64,000 nucleotides of DNA from Lysobacter firmicutimachus (GCF_037027445.1 NZ_JBANDL010000002.1:2356001-2420000); one strand, 5' to 3'. Shown: positions 16,985 through 25,257, counted from the stretch's first letter. Notes: generated from the sequence alone by a model not told the origin. Numbers and translations are program-made.

Positions 16985-17425
16985 ATGACCGCCGTTCCCG
17001 AACGCCTGCGCATCAGCACCGATCCGGCCGACATCGACGTCGGTTTCGTCCACGAATTCCTGTCCACCCGCAGCGGCTGGGCGCAGGGCATACCGCGCGA
17101 CACCGTGGAGCGGTCGATCGCCCATTCGCTGTGCTTCGCCGGTCGGATCGGCGCCGAACAAGTCGCGTTCGCACGGGTGATTTCCGACTACGCCACCTTC
17201 GCCAACCTGGTCGACGTATTTGTGCTGCCGCAGTACCGCGCTTGCGGCTACGGCAAGGCGCTGATGCAGGCGGTGCTGGCGCATCCGCAGTTGCAGGGCC
17301 TGCGCCGCTTCACCCTGGCCACGGCCGATGCGCACGGCCTGTACGCCCGGTTCGGCTTCGCCGCTCCGCGTTATCCGCACACATTGATGGAACGGTACGC
17401 GCCGGATATCTACCGTGCCGGTTGA
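16985..17425 (+). CDS. GNAT-family N-acetyltransferase
   Basis: A 146-residue acetyltransferase with the GNAT fold. The acetyl-CoA binding segment is VDVFVLPQYRACGYGKALMQAVLAHP, close to the Q/RxxGxG/A rule (RACGYG). The C-terminal strand LYARFGFAAPRYPHTLMERYAPDIYRAG matches the small GNAT subgroup that includes YjdJ/Aac-like proteins. ATG 16985 was chosen because the homologous N-terminus (RISTDPADIDVGFVHEFLSTRSGWAQGI) follows at once. The substrate is unknown. It appears monocistronic. Confidence 0.88.
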   Translation: MTAVPERLRISTDPADIDVGFVHEFLSTRSGWAQGIPRDTVERSIAHSLCFAGRIGAEQVAFARVISDYATFANLVDVFVLPQYRACGYGKALMQAVLAHPQLQGLRRFTLATADAHGLYARFGFAAPRYPHTLMERYAPDIYRAG

Positions 17426-17609
17426 GCCGAACGCAGCCCCTGAGACGTCGCCGCACTACACTGGCCGCGAGCCGACAGGGGGCTCGAGCGCCGCGCCGCG
17501 GCCCGGCGTATTCGGGGCCGCACCGGCCACGGCCGGCAAAGCCGATGCGGTCCGATCGCCGCCGCCGCCGCGCGGCGGCCGTCTCCACGCCGCCGACATC
17601 CCCCTCGTG

Positions 17610-17638
17610 CTGAACTCGCCATTTGCGGTTGCTATGCT
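17610..17638 (+). promoter_or_regulatory. Weak candidate promoter
   Basis: CTGAAC (17610-17615), a 17-bp spacer and TATGCT (17633-17638) precede the small secreted-protein gene by about 60 bp. The -10 is good and the -35 poor. Confidence 0.35.
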
Positions 17639-17700
17639 TCGCGCCGGTCGTCGGCCCGAGGGGGCGCCGTCGTCTTCAATGCAGTAGGTAAGGAGTCGTC

Positions 17701-18171
17701 ATGAATTGCCGCTCACGCATCCTGATCGCCGGTCTCGGCCTGGCCTTGATCGCTGCGCTGCCGGCCCAGGCCCAGCGCCAGCGCGGCGGCGGCAAAGCCA
17801 ATGCCGACCGCGCGGTCTACGACGCGGCGATCGAGCGCGCCTCGCGCGTCTGCCCCGACCACAGCGCCGAGCGCACCGGCGCCGGCGTGCGCTCGATCCC
17901 CGCCAGCGCCCTGCGCATGATCGAACAACGCGATTTCGTGCTTTGCCCCGACCTGCGCCTGGACACCCAGACCCCGGTGGTCTGGTACGGCCGCCAGGGC
18001 GTGTTCGCCTGGAACCCGCAAGCCCGCGGCGCGGTCAAGCTGCTCGCGACCAAGGCCGGCGCCTACGCCCGCGACAACTCCTTCCCCAAGGAAACCGTGG
18101 TCTGGAAGCCCAGCGGCAAGGAGGCCGAGGGCGCGCTGGTGCCGACGTTCCGCGGTCGGCTGGTGCGCTGA
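17701..18171 (+). CDS. Small secreted hypothetical protein
   Basis: A 156-residue protein with a clear signal peptide (basic MNCRSR, hydrophobic ILIAGLGLALIAALP, cleavage after AQA). The mature part is basic and has two Cys (SRVCPDHS and FVLCPDL) that could form a disulfide. A strong ribosome site (AAGGAG) lies 6 bases before the ATG. I do not recognise a family. It is probably periplasmic, monocistronic, and convergent with the low-GC gene at 18267. Confidence 0.7.
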   Translation: MNCRSRILIAGLGLALIAALPAQAQRQRGGGKANADRAVYDAAIERASRVCPDHSAERTGAGVRSIPASALRMIEQRDFVLCPDLRLDTQTPVVWYGRQGVFAWNPQARGAVKLLATKAGAYARDNSFPKETVVWKPSGKEAEGALVPTFRGRLVR

Positions 18172-18266
18172 GACAATGATCGCGCGCGGCCGGGCTTGCA
18201 TCGGCCCACATCGGCTGCGGCCGCCGGCGCAGCGTTGGCAACTCGTGAGCCGTTCGGGCTTACCCG

Positions 18267-19121
18267 TCACTGTGCCTCGGCCCCGTTGGTGTTCGGCCAC
18301 CGTCTGTGGAAATCGTTCCACAAGATTTCCTCAGTGCAACCCGGCCCACCCATCACGGTCAGGGTTCGACTGTTCGGGTCCATATAGATGAGCCAAGGCC
18401 CATGTGGCATGTCGGGGGCCGTCGTACCTACCACCACCTTGGGCGTTTGGTAGGCGCGTTCGTACTCACCGATGACTTCGCCGAGCAAGTGAAAGAATCC
18501 AACACCGTCTTGCATCAGTGCCTCGAACTCAGGCCAGCTAACGATGCGTTCGCAGTCGTGCCGGCGCCGCACATGGATTCCCTCTGGGCTCAGTGCATAG
18601 TCGGCATGGGCGAATCCGTTCCGAACATCCGCGTCGAAGGCGTCGCGGAACACCTCGGCCAGTTCGGGCAATCCTTGATCGTATGCCTCCTCGGCCAAAA
18701 AACCCATGACCTTGTTGGCGTTCGGCGCAATGGTCTGTCCCGTCTTTCTGTGGCGCTTCACCAGTTCGGCAAACGGTTCCAGGTTGTAGTACTCACCCCT
18801 GCGTACCAGCAACATGCACATAGGTACACCCCAAAGGCCGGCCGCTTCCGCCGTGTGGCAATACAGCGCTAATGCGACACGACAGTGAATTCCTTGCCCC
18901 TTGTGCTGCCCCGCTTGTAAGAACCCGAGATACTCCCTAAAGGCGCGTTGGGCATCTATGGCTGACGTCAGAGTGTAGGCCTTGAACTCCGGGGAGAGTG
19001 AAAGGGCAAAGTTAAGCTCGTCCTTTCGGCGCGCCTCCTCAAATAGCTGGTCCAGTGCGTGTCGTGCCTTCGTTAGGAAAGGGCTTGTCGGCGCCTCCTC
19101 GTGATCATCAACGCCCATCAT
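18267..19121 (-). CDS. Hypothetical protein with a HEPN-like RNxxxH motif
   Basis: A 284-residue cytosolic protein of no family I recognise. ATG 19121 is chosen because AAGGAGG lies 5 bases upstream, inside an alternative in-frame start at 19145. The protein is mostly helical; residues 167-172 read RNGFAH, matching the R-x4-6-H signature of HEPN-fold RNases, within a helix pair (LAEVFRDAFDADVRNGFAHADYAL) that looks like a HEPN core. The C-terminal quarter is beta-rich (GPWLIYMDPNSRTLTVMGGPG). Base composition is clearly lower in GC than the flanks, suggesting acquisition by transfer. A defence role is only a guess. Confidence 0.7.
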   Translation of the reverse strand: MMGVDDHEEAPTSPFLTKARHALDQLFEEARRKDELNFALSLSPEFKAYTLTSAIDAQRAFREYLGFLQAGQHKGQGIHCRVALALYCHTAEAAGLWGVPMCMLLVRRGEYYNLEPFAELVKRHRKTGQTIAPNANKVMGFLAEEAYDQGLPELAEVFRDAFDADVRNGFAHADYALSPEGIHVRRRHDCERIVSWPEFEALMQDGVGFFHLLGEVIGEYERAYQTPKVVVGTTAPDMPHGPWLIYMDPNSRTLTVMGGPGCTEEILWNDFHRRWPNTNGAEAQ

Positions 19122-19473
19122 GGCTGCCTCCTTGTGTGCCAACACTATGGGGGAAGCCCTTGGACGACAACGGAGAAACCGGGTCTGCCAGCGTATGCGT
19201 CATGCGGGCGGCAAGCTTGCGGGATTGTGGCTTGGCCTGCTCAAGTGAGGGCGCAACCTCGGCAGAGCAAGCCGGCGCCGCACAACATCATGCATTTAAT
19301 GAATTGACGACTGAGAACGATGGTAACTATCCGCAACTTCGAGCCGTGGATAACGTCGGTTTATTTAGACTTATGTCTGGAGTCGGTTTTGCATTCGGGT
19401 CCCGCCGGAGGCCTAAGTGGACAGAGGTGCACTGACCACAGACTTTGACATCTGAAAGTCTGCGGGCGCGCAA
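19122..19473. other. Low-GC gene-free gap
   Basis: About 350 bp between two minus-strand orphan genes, with lower GC than the window average and no convincing ORF. It probably holds the promoter of the gene at 18267. No recognisable repeat or att site was seen. Confidence 0.4.
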
Positions 19474-20328
19474 CTACGGAGCAGCGCGCAGGAACCCTAT
19501 GTGGTTGACGGAGTTAACGTCGGCGGTGAATCGACCGGAATTTGATATTCGCGCGATGTCGAACAGCAGCAAGTGGCCGCCGACGATGTCTTGAATACTG
19601 GACAGACGATACCTTTCGAGAATCGCGGGGATATGGCTTTCGTGAATGGCGATGCGGAAGGCGCTGTTACTTAGGCCAAAATTCGCATAGTAGGAGCTTC
19701 CGAGCGCCCAGTAAGTCAATCGAGGAACAACGCCCCAGAATCCATGCCAAGTGGCCGTATGGCGATCTGGGTCGGCTTGTTCGAAGCGTACGAATGCTGT
19801 GTGAACCGGAAGCTCGGTTTGATTTGGGTCGGGAAGACGTATCGGGAGTGCGCTCGTCTTGAACGACGGCCAGCCGACAAGTTGCTCTAAGAGTCTTTGT
19901 GGTCCCCGGATAATATTGGGGGATTGTCGCGTCCTTGATCCACCTCCTTGGGTCCGCTGTCCCTCGTCAGTCTCGGAGGCTGACGGCTCGGCTTCCGACG
20001 GCTCCGTCTGTTCCGTCCGTATGTGCACGACGAGTGTTTTCCGGCGCTCCTCCCAATGGGCCACAGTGCTGTCGCCGTCTTCGCTTTCCCATGGGTCCGA
20101 ATAGTCGCGAGTGATGTCGCAATTCGCGCCATGTGGACGACTGGCGAAGTGAGCGGACCTAGCACGTCGTCCGCCGCCTGGCGGCGTGCCCCGTCTGTAA
20201 AAGGCCGGCTCACCGCAGTAGGGGCAGGTCAAATGTCCTCGTAGGACGGCCCTGTCAGCTTCCGAAAACTGTGAGAGCTGTGTAGCGGTGTAGTCGCGAT
20301 CGTCAATCGCGCAACGTGCGGTTTGCAT
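19474..20328 (-). CDS. Hypothetical protein with an N-terminal zinc-finger-like segment
   Basis: A 284-residue protein. ATG 20328 follows GGGGGA at good spacing; a GTG at 20349 is an alternative. Residues 30-70 carry CPYCGEP, then SAHFASRPHGANC, giving a CxxC...HxxxxxH...C pattern like the zinc-binding front domain of CoiA-like and related proteins. A low-complexity acidic/Gln-Ser-rich linker follows (about 95-140), then a folded domain ending VNHIGFLRAAP with no family match known to me. GC is lower than the flanks. It lies next to the tmRNA gene, a common insertion hotspot. Confidence 0.68.
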   Translation of the reverse strand: MQTARCAIDDRDYTATQLSQFSEADRAVLRGHLTCPYCGEPAFYRRGTPPGGGRRARSAHFASRPHGANCDITRDYSDPWESEDGDSTVAHWEERRKTLVVHIRTEQTEPSEAEPSASETDEGQRTQGGGSRTRQSPNIIRGPQRLLEQLVGWPSFKTSALPIRLPDPNQTELPVHTAFVRFEQADPDRHTATWHGFWGVVPRLTYWALGSSYYANFGLSNSAFRIAIHESHIPAILERYRLSSIQDIVGGHLLLFDIARISNSGRFTADVNSVNHIGFLRAAP

Positions 20329-20464
20329 CCATTCCCCCGTTCTGGACACCTGGCATCAAGTGTCAAGAGGGATCGAGCAAACGTCAAACCGCCACGCGAC
20401 GGCTCGAACGCTTCATCCGTACTGCGATCCGTATACCCAAGAATTCAGGGTTCGACAAAAAGAA

Positions 20465-20488
20465 AAACCCCTGATAAATCAGGGGTTT
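20465..20488 (-). terminator. Rho-independent terminator of ssrA
   Basis: AAACCCCTGAT and its reverse complement flank a 2-nt loop, giving an 11-bp stem. On the minus strand it is followed by a T-rich run, 5 bp beyond the tmRNA 3' end. Confidence 0.88.
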
Positions 20489-20492
20489 GTAT

Positions 20493-20846
20493 TGGTGGAG
20501 GTGGGCGGAATCGAACCGCCGTCCGAAGGCACTCCATCCCCGGCACTACATGCTTAGCGCTCCGTTGGATCTCGTCCCGGGACAGCACGGCGCGCAAAGC
20601 GCATCCAAGGACCAGCCTGCTAGAGGTTGACCCGGAGCTGGCAGGCGGCGGCTCCGGGCGATTCCGTGATAGTGACCCTACGCTGCGAGCACGGACACAA
20701 GCAGTTTCGGGGCTTACGCCTTAAGCGGCGAGAGCGTAGTTGTCGTCGTTGGCAACTAGAAGTTTGCAGCTGGATTTACGAGGAAAGCTACCCCCTCGGC
20801 ATGCGCCAAGCGATTTCGCGACCCCCGTCGAAGCCAGTGCACCCCC
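20493..20846 (-). ncRNA. ssrA: tmRNA (SsrA)
   Basis: Transfer-messenger RNA of about 354 nt, which with SmpB releases ribosomes stalled on broken mRNA and tags the product. The 5' end GGGGGTG pairs over 7 bp with CACCTCC before the terminal ACCA (3' CCA encoded, ending at 20493), and the 3' T-arm reads GGTTCGATTCCGCC. The tag frame encodes ANDDNYALAA and ends with TAA. The partner smpB lies 4 kb away (24585-25097). The 3' end abuts a low-GC patch, a typical integration site. Confidence 0.98.
20721..20753 (-). other. tmRNA proteolysis-tag reading frame (ANDDNYALAA)
   Basis: Within ssrA, codons GCC AAC GAC GAC AAC TAC and so on encode ten residues followed by TAA. The AxA/LAA end is the degron recognised by ClpXP. 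The first alanine is the resume codon. Confidence 0.93.
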
Positions 20847-20875
20847 GGGGACAGCCAAACTGCGCTGACGTGTTC

Positions 20876-20903
20876 AGTATAGGGCCTGGCGGCGCGTTCT
20901 CAA
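20876..20903 (-). promoter_or_regulatory. ssrA promoter
   Basis: TTGAGA (20903-20898), a 16-bp spacer and TATACT (20881-20876) form a near-consensus sigma-70 promoter. It would start transcription about 20-25 nt upstream of the mature tmRNA 5' end, leaving a short leader for RNase P to remove. Confidence 0.82.
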
Positions 20904-20949
20904 GCATCGCTTTAGCGGTCGGCGGCCGGGGTTCAGCCGCGGCGCCGGC

Positions 20950-21321
20950 TCAGTTGCCGTCCAGCAGCTCGATCAGGGCGCGGCGCTTCTTGCGCGAGAG
21001 CTTGCGCATCAGGCCCATCAGGCGCAGTTCGTCGGGATCGCTGTACTTGGCGGCGTTCTCGCGCACCGACAGCGATTTGCCTTCGATGGTGCCGCGGCCG
21101 GTGGCCAGCCATTCGAAGCTGACGTGCTGCTGCACGGCGATCTGCAGCATGCGTTCGAGCTCGGGCAGGGCCAGGCCGACCAGCCATTTGCGGGCGGTCT
21201 CGCGGCTGACGTCGTAGTAGGCGGACAGAGCGCCGGTGCGGGCCCGGCCCTTGGCGAATCCGGAAAAATCCAGGGCCTGGTGCAGCCGGTTGGCGAATTC
21301 TTGGTGGGGCGCGTTGGTCAT
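20950..21321 (-). CDS. Helix-turn-helix transcriptional regulator
   Basis: A 123-residue protein with a Cro/C1-like DNA-binding domain in residues 5-75 (FANRLHQALDFSGFAKGRARTGALSAYYDVSRETARKWLVG, where VSRETARKWL is the recognition helix). The remainder ends in a basic helix (LSRKKRRALIELLDGN). ATG 21321 begins MTNAPHQEF; ATG 21339 is an alternative. It is divergent from the small gene at 21511, with the inverted repeat CGCAAC-N5-GTTGCG between them. Phage-repressor-like, but no phage genes adjoin it. Confidence 0.78.
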   Translation of the reverse strand: MTNAPHQEFANRLHQALDFSGFAKGRARTGALSAYYDVSRETARKWLVGLALPELERMLQIAVQQHVSFEWLATGRGTIEGKSLSVRENAAKYSDPDELRLMGLMRKLSRKKRRALIELLDGN

Positions 21322-21396
21322 GAGGTCTCGCCGGAGCATCCTGCAGGGCTAAACGTGGGCGCCGGCCGTCCCGGGCCGCCGGCCCAGGGAGGATAG

Positions 21397-21413
21397 CGCA
21401 ACTCATTGTTGCG
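21397..21413. promoter_or_regulatory. Candidate operator between divergent DNA-binding genes
   Basis: CGCAAC-N5-GTTGCG is a perfect inverted repeat 76 bp from the start of the minus-strand regulator and 98 bp from the plus-strand gene. Its half-site spacing suits a dimeric Cro-like protein. Confidence 0.5.
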
Positions 21414-21447
21414 TACCCCTTCGCCAAAACATCACTCTTTGCGGTCG

Positions 21448-21476
21448 TTGAAAAGAGCAATTTGTGGTGGTAAGTT
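21448..21476 (+). promoter_or_regulatory. Candidate promoter of the gene at 21511
   Basis: TTGAAA (21448-21453), a 17-bp spacer and TAAGTT (21471-21476), about 35 bp before the ATG at 21511. The -35 is good and the -10 moderate. Confidence 0.45.
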
Positions 21477-21510
21477 GGCCTGGCATGGATGCAAGGCCGG
21501 AGATCAGGAC

Positions 21511-21822
21511 ATGGACTCGAAAGGCAAGACCGCGTCGCGCGACGGTTCCGGGCAGGGAAGGCGGCGAGCCGCTAGCGCTGCGGATGCGCCGGCGTTGCCG
21601 CGCTCGGCGGCACGCGAACCCAATCCCATCGAACGTTACATCGCCTGCTTCGTCACCGCGCGCGCGGCGGCGGAGGCGGCCGGCGTGTCGACCGCGATGC
21701 TGCGGCGCATGCGCGGGCGCGGCTTCGTTTCGACCCGGGCGCGCGCGCTGCTGATGGCGCAGGCCTGCGACTTCCGCATCGCCGCGGCCGAGCTGTTGGC
21801 CTTGCCGGCGCAGGTGCCGTGA
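21511..21822 (+). CDS. Small YdaS/Cro-like DNA-binding protein
   Basis: A 103-residue protein. The N-terminal 40 residues are basic and low complexity. Residues 45-100 (RYIACFVTARAAAEAAGVSTAMLRRMRGRGFVSTRARALLMAQACDFRIAAAELL) read like a helix-turn-helix of the YdaS/Cro type, with AAAEAAGVSTAMLRRM as the turn and recognition helix. It is divergent from the regulator at 20950 and its stop overlaps the next ATG by 1 bp. Target and role are unknown. Confidence 0.65.
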   Translation: MDSKGKTASRDGSGQGRRRAASAADAPALPRSAAREPNPIERYIACFVTARAAAEAAGVSTAMLRRMRGRGFVSTRARALLMAQACDFRIAAAELLALPAQVP

Positions 21823-22148
21823 TGGGGCCCCAGTGGTGGTGGCGGGCGTGGGTGCGGGTCGCGCGCGAGGCTTGGCGGTTGCGGGCGGGGCGCTGGCCGG
21901 CCGGGGCGCCGGCGGGGCGGATCGGCCTGGCCCGGCGCGCCGATCGCAACGGCCAGGCGTTGTTGGACCTGGCCGACGAGATCGACCGTTTTCTGGCCTG
22001 CCAACAGTTGGACGGGCGGCCGGTGGCCTTGCAACGGCACTGGCCGCGGGTATGCCGGCAGGTCGCTGCCGATCACCTGGAGTGCATCAACCGGCTGATG
22101 CTGGCGGGCGTCTGGGACGACGAAAACGCGGCGCCGGGCAAGGATTGA
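21822..22148 (+). CDS. Hypothetical protein, Arg/Trp-rich
   Basis: A 108-residue protein translated through a TGATG overlap with the preceding small DNA-binding gene. The N-terminal half is very rich in Trp, Arg and Ala (WWWRAWVRVAREAWRLR); the second half (LLDLADEIDRFLACQQLDGRPVALQRHWPRVCRQVAADHLECINRLMLAG) is an ordinary amphipathic helical segment with two Cys. I do not recognise a family. Coupling suggests function with its neighbour. Confidence 0.58.
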   Translation: MGPQWWWRAWVRVAREAWRLRAGRWPAGAPAGRIGLARRADRNGQALLDLADEIDRFLACQQLDGRPVALQRHWPRVCRQVAADHLECINRLMLAGVWDDENAAPGKD

Positions 22149-22193
22149 ACGCGCCGCGGCCGGCGTGAGTGCGGTGCACACGAGCGGGCGGGT

Positions 22194-24419
22194 ATGCTTG
22201 TTCGGATGACGACGAGCGATCCGGCCGAGCACGCCCCTTCCGCGTCCGACGACGATGCCGAGCTGGCCGGGTTGATGCCGCGGCGCGGCTACCTGCTGGC
22301 GCTGGGCGTGCTGATCGGTTCGTTGATCCTGGTGTTCACCGCCTGGCGCATCGCCCGCGACCGCGAGCTGCGCTCGGCCCAGGCCGAGTTCGTCGGGCGC
22401 ACGGTGCAGGTGACCGAGCTGATCCAGCAGCGGCTGGTCAATTACGAACTGGTCGCGCGCGGCGGCGTGTCGCTGTTCGCCTCGGTGCAGCGGCCGACCG
22501 CGGAGCAATGGCGCGCCTACGTCGACGGCATGAACATGCAGCGCCGGTTCCCGGCGACGCTGGGGCTGGGGTTCGCCGGCTACGTGCCGCAACGCCTGCT
22601 GGTGCAGTTGCAGAACGAGTGGCGCGACGCCGGCTACGGCCTGCTGACGGTGCGTCCGCAGGGCGTGCGCGAGGTCTATGCGCCGGTGCTGTTCCTGGAG
22701 CCCAAGACCCCGGCCAACGTCGCGGCGATCGGCTACGACATCCACTCCGAAGCGGTCCGGCGCGAGGCGATGATCGCGGCGATGGACAGCGGCCAGGCGC
22801 GGCTGTCGGGCAAGATCCACCTGATCCAGGACGGCCCTCAGCCGCTGTCGACCGGCTTGTTGCTGACGCTGCCGGTCTATCTGGGCGGCGGCCGGCCGCA
22901 AAGCGAATCGCTGCGCCGGGCCGAGATGCAGGGCTGGGTGTACGTGCCGTTCCGGATGGAGCGTTTCGTCCAGACCACGCTGGGCGGCAGCCACGACGAC
23001 ATGTTGTTCCGGATCTACGACCGCAGCGGCGGGCGCGACACGCTGTTGTACGAGGCGCCGGGCATGAAGGGGCAGGCCGCGGCGTTCGTGCACCGGGTCA
23101 GCTTCGACATCTACGGCCGCAGCTGGCGGATCGACTACCAGTCGGCGCCGGTGGAGCAGGCGGTGCCGCGCCTGGCCGGGTTGCGCAACATGTTCGCGCT
23201 GGGGCTGTTCTCTTCGCTGCTGCTGTACGGCATCGCCTTGATGCTGGCGCGCACCGAGTCGCGCGCGCGCAACATCGCCGTGCGCATGACCGAGGATTTC
23301 CGCCGCAGCGAGGCGCGCTTCCGCAGCGCCATGCAGTATTCGGCGATCGGCAAGGCCTTGCTCGACAGCGAGGGCCGGATCGTCGACGCCAACCCGTCGC
23401 TGGCGGGCATCGTCGGCACCGGCATCGGGCAGCTGCGCGGGCGGCGTTTCGAGGAACTGCTGGAGCATGACGACGGCGACGAGGGCGATGGCCGCACCGA
23501 CGAGGACGGCGTGCACCGCGCGACCCGTCGCCTGCACCGCGAACACGGCGTCGCGCGCCAGGTGCAGCTGACCTATTCGCCGGTGCCGGGCAACGTCGGC
23601 CAGGACATCGCCGGCCTGGTCCAGGTCGAGGACGTGACCGAGCGCCTGCGCGCCGAGGCGCGCGTGCACGCGCTCAACCGCACCCTGGAGGCGCGCGTGG
23701 CCCTGCGCACGCGCGAGCTGAGCCAGGCCAACCAGGAGCTGGAGGCGTTCGCGTACAGCGTCTCGCACGACTTGCGCGCGCCGCTGCGGGCGATCGACGG
23801 CTTCAGCCGCATCCTCGGCGAGAAGTACGCCGACCGGCTCGACGCGCCCGGCCGCGACTACCTGGGCCGGGTGCGCAAGGCGGCCGCGCGCATGGGCGAT
23901 CTGATCGACGCCTTGTTGAAGATGTCGCGCTTGTCGCGCGGCGAGCTCAAGCACGAGAGCGTGGACCTGGGCCGGGTGGCGGCGGAGGTGATCGACGAAC
24001 TGCGCGTGGGCGAGCCGCAGCGCGCGGTCGAGGTGAGGATCGACCCGGACATGCGGGTCACCGGCGACGCTTCGTTGTTGCGCAACCTGCTCGGCAATCT
24101 GCTCGGCAATGCCTGGAAGTTCAGCCGCGACCGCGATCCGGCGCGGATCGAGTTCGGCCTGCGCGAGTTGCCCGGCGGCGGGCGCGAGTTCTACCTCAGC
24201 GACAACGGCACCGGCTTCCCGCAGGCCTATGTCGACAAGTTGTTCCGGCCGTTCCAGCGCCTGCACAACGTCGAGGATTTCGCCGGCCACGGCATCGGCC
24301 TGGCCTCGGTCAAGCGCATCGTCGAGCGCCACGGCGGGTCGATCCGCGCCGAGGGGCGCGAAGGCGAGGGCGCGACGTTCTTCTTCACCTTGCCGCTGGA
24401 GGCGCCGCGCGGGGAGTGA
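22194..24419 (+). CDS. CHASE-PAS sensor histidine kinase
   Basis: A 741-residue membrane-bound kinase. The first transmembrane helix is near residues 30-50 (GYLLALGVLIGSLILVFTAW), a periplasmic CHASE-type sensor domain follows (about 75-320), then a second helix (MFALGLFSSLLLYGIALMLA), a PAS domain (FRSAMQYSAIGKALLDSEGRIVDANPSL), a HisKA domain with the phospho-His in SHDLRAPLRAIDGFS, and a HATPase domain with the N box NLLGNAWKFS, DNGTGFP and GHGIGLASVKRIV. ATG 22194 or 22206 could be the start. No response regulator lies next to it, so it is an orphan whose partner is elsewhere. CHASE domains bind small molecules such as cytokinins or fatty acids in other proteins. Confidence 0.9.
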   Translation: MLVRMTTSDPAEHAPSASDDDAELAGLMPRRGYLLALGVLIGSLILVFTAWRIARDRELRSAQAEFVGRTVQVTELIQQRLVNYELVARGGVSLFASVQRPTAEQWRAYVDGMNMQRRFPATLGLGFAGYVPQRLLVQLQNEWRDAGYGLLTVRPQGVREVYAPVLFLEPKTPANVAAIGYDIHSEAVRREAMIAAMDSGQARLSGKIHLIQDGPQPLSTGLLLTLPVYLGGGRPQSESLRRAEMQGWVYVPFRMERFVQTTLGGSHDDMLFRIYDRSGGRDTLLYEAPGMKGQAAAFVHRVSFDIYGRSWRIDYQSAPVEQAVPRLAGLRNMFALGLFSSLLLYGIALMLARTESRARNIAVRMTEDFRRSEARFRSAMQYSAIGKALLDSEGRIVDANPSLAGIVGTGIGQLRGRRFEELLEHDDGDEGDGRTDEDGVHRATRRLHREHGVARQVQLTYSPVPGNVGQDIAGLVQVEDVTERLRAEARVHALNRTLEARVALRTRELSQANQELEAFAYSVSHDLRAPLRAIDGFSRILGEKYADRLDAPGRDYLGRVRKAAARMGDLIDALLKMSRLSRGELKHESVDLGRVAAEVIDELRVGEPQRAVEVRIDPDMRVTGDASLLRNLLGNLLGNAWKFSRDRDPARIEFGLRELPGGGREFYLSDNGTGFPQAYVDKLFRPFQRLHNVEDFAGHGIGLASVKRIVERHGGSIRAEGREGEGATFFFTLPLEAPRGE

Positions 24420-24545
24420 GGGGCGGCCGGGCGTGGCGGGCGTCGCTCCGGACGGCGATGGGCCGCGCTTGGATGCGCACTCGACGAGCCGCCCCTACAA
24501 GCAGGGGCCGGCTCGGGCATCGATATGGGGTTTCCGCGCGCCCCT

Positions 24546-24571
24546 GGTCGCGGCTTATGCCGCTCCTGCAG
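24546..24571. repeat. GTCGCGGCTTATGCCGCTCCTGC repeat copy
   Basis: Inverted-orientation copy of the REP-like family also at 11382/11477 and 35775. It lies between the histidine-kinase stop and the smpB stop, and could act as a bidirectional transcript end. Confidence 0.7.
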
Positions 24572-24584
24572 GTGGGAAGCGGGT

Positions 24585-25097
24585 TCAGGCGTCGCGGTTG
24601 TGGCGGCGCATGACCCGCTGCTTCTCGCGCGCCCAGTCGCGTTCCTTGCTGGCTTCGCGCTTGTCGTGGGTCTGCTTGCCCTTGGCCAGGGCGACTTCGA
24701 TCTTGACCTTGTTGCCCTTCCAGTACAGCGCGGTCGGCACCACGGTGTAGCCGTCGCGCTGGACCCGGCCGATCAGGTTGTCGATTTCGCGCCGGTGCAG
24801 CAGCAGCTTGCGGGTGCGGCGCTCCTCGGCGACGACGTGGGTCGAGGCCGAGATCAGCGGGGTGATCTGCGAGCCGATCAGGTAGATCTCGCCGTGCAGG
24901 ATCACGGCATAGCTTTCGGTGATGTTCGCGCGTCCGGCGCGGATCGACTTGAGCTCCCAGCCCTGCAGGGCCAGGCCGGCCTCGAAGCGTTCTTCCAGGT
25001 GGAATTCGTGGCGGGCGCGCTTGTGCAGCGCGATGGTGCCGCCGGCGGCGCCCTTTCCTTTATCCTTGCCGGCCTTGTTGTTGGTGTTTTTAGCCAT
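24585..25097 (-). CDS. smpB: SsrA-binding protein SmpB
   Basis: A 170-residue RNA-binding protein that escorts tmRNA to stalled ribosomes. The OB-fold core is clear: [52 protein letters not shown], followed by [55 protein letters not shown] and the basic C-terminal tail that enters the mRNA channel ([20 protein letters not shown]). The N-terminal 25 residues (Lys/Gly/Asn-rich) extend beyond the usual start at ATG 25097. Divergent from ratA. Confidence 0.97.
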   Translation of the reverse strand: MAKNTNNKAGKDKGKGAAGGTIALHKRARHEFHLEERFEAGLALQGWELKSIRAGRANITESYAVILHGEIYLIGSQITPLISASTHVVAEERRTRKLLLHRREIDNLIGRVQRDGYTVVPTALYWKGNKVKIEVALAKGKQTHDKREASKERDWAREKQRVMRRHNRDA

Positions 25098-25257
25098 CCG
25101 GCGATTGTCTCCGATCCGGAGGCGGTTTGAGTAGCCGGGCGGGGCGGCGAGGGCCTCCGGAGCCCTGCGGCCGCTCGGCCGGCGATGCTTGCGGCAACGG
25201 GCGGCCCGCTTTCGCCGGGTTGAAACCAGCGCCGCGATCCCAATTAGCGAAACACGA

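Noticed and set aside
18172..20492. Direct-repeat att sites of an ssrA-integrated element
   Set aside because: No second copy of the ssrA 3' end or integrase gene was seen, so an active island is not supported.
20461..20870. A tRNA reading of the GGTTCGATTCCGCC segment near 20500
   Set aside because: The T-arm belongs to tmRNA; the tag frame, 5' pairing and terminator identify ssrA.
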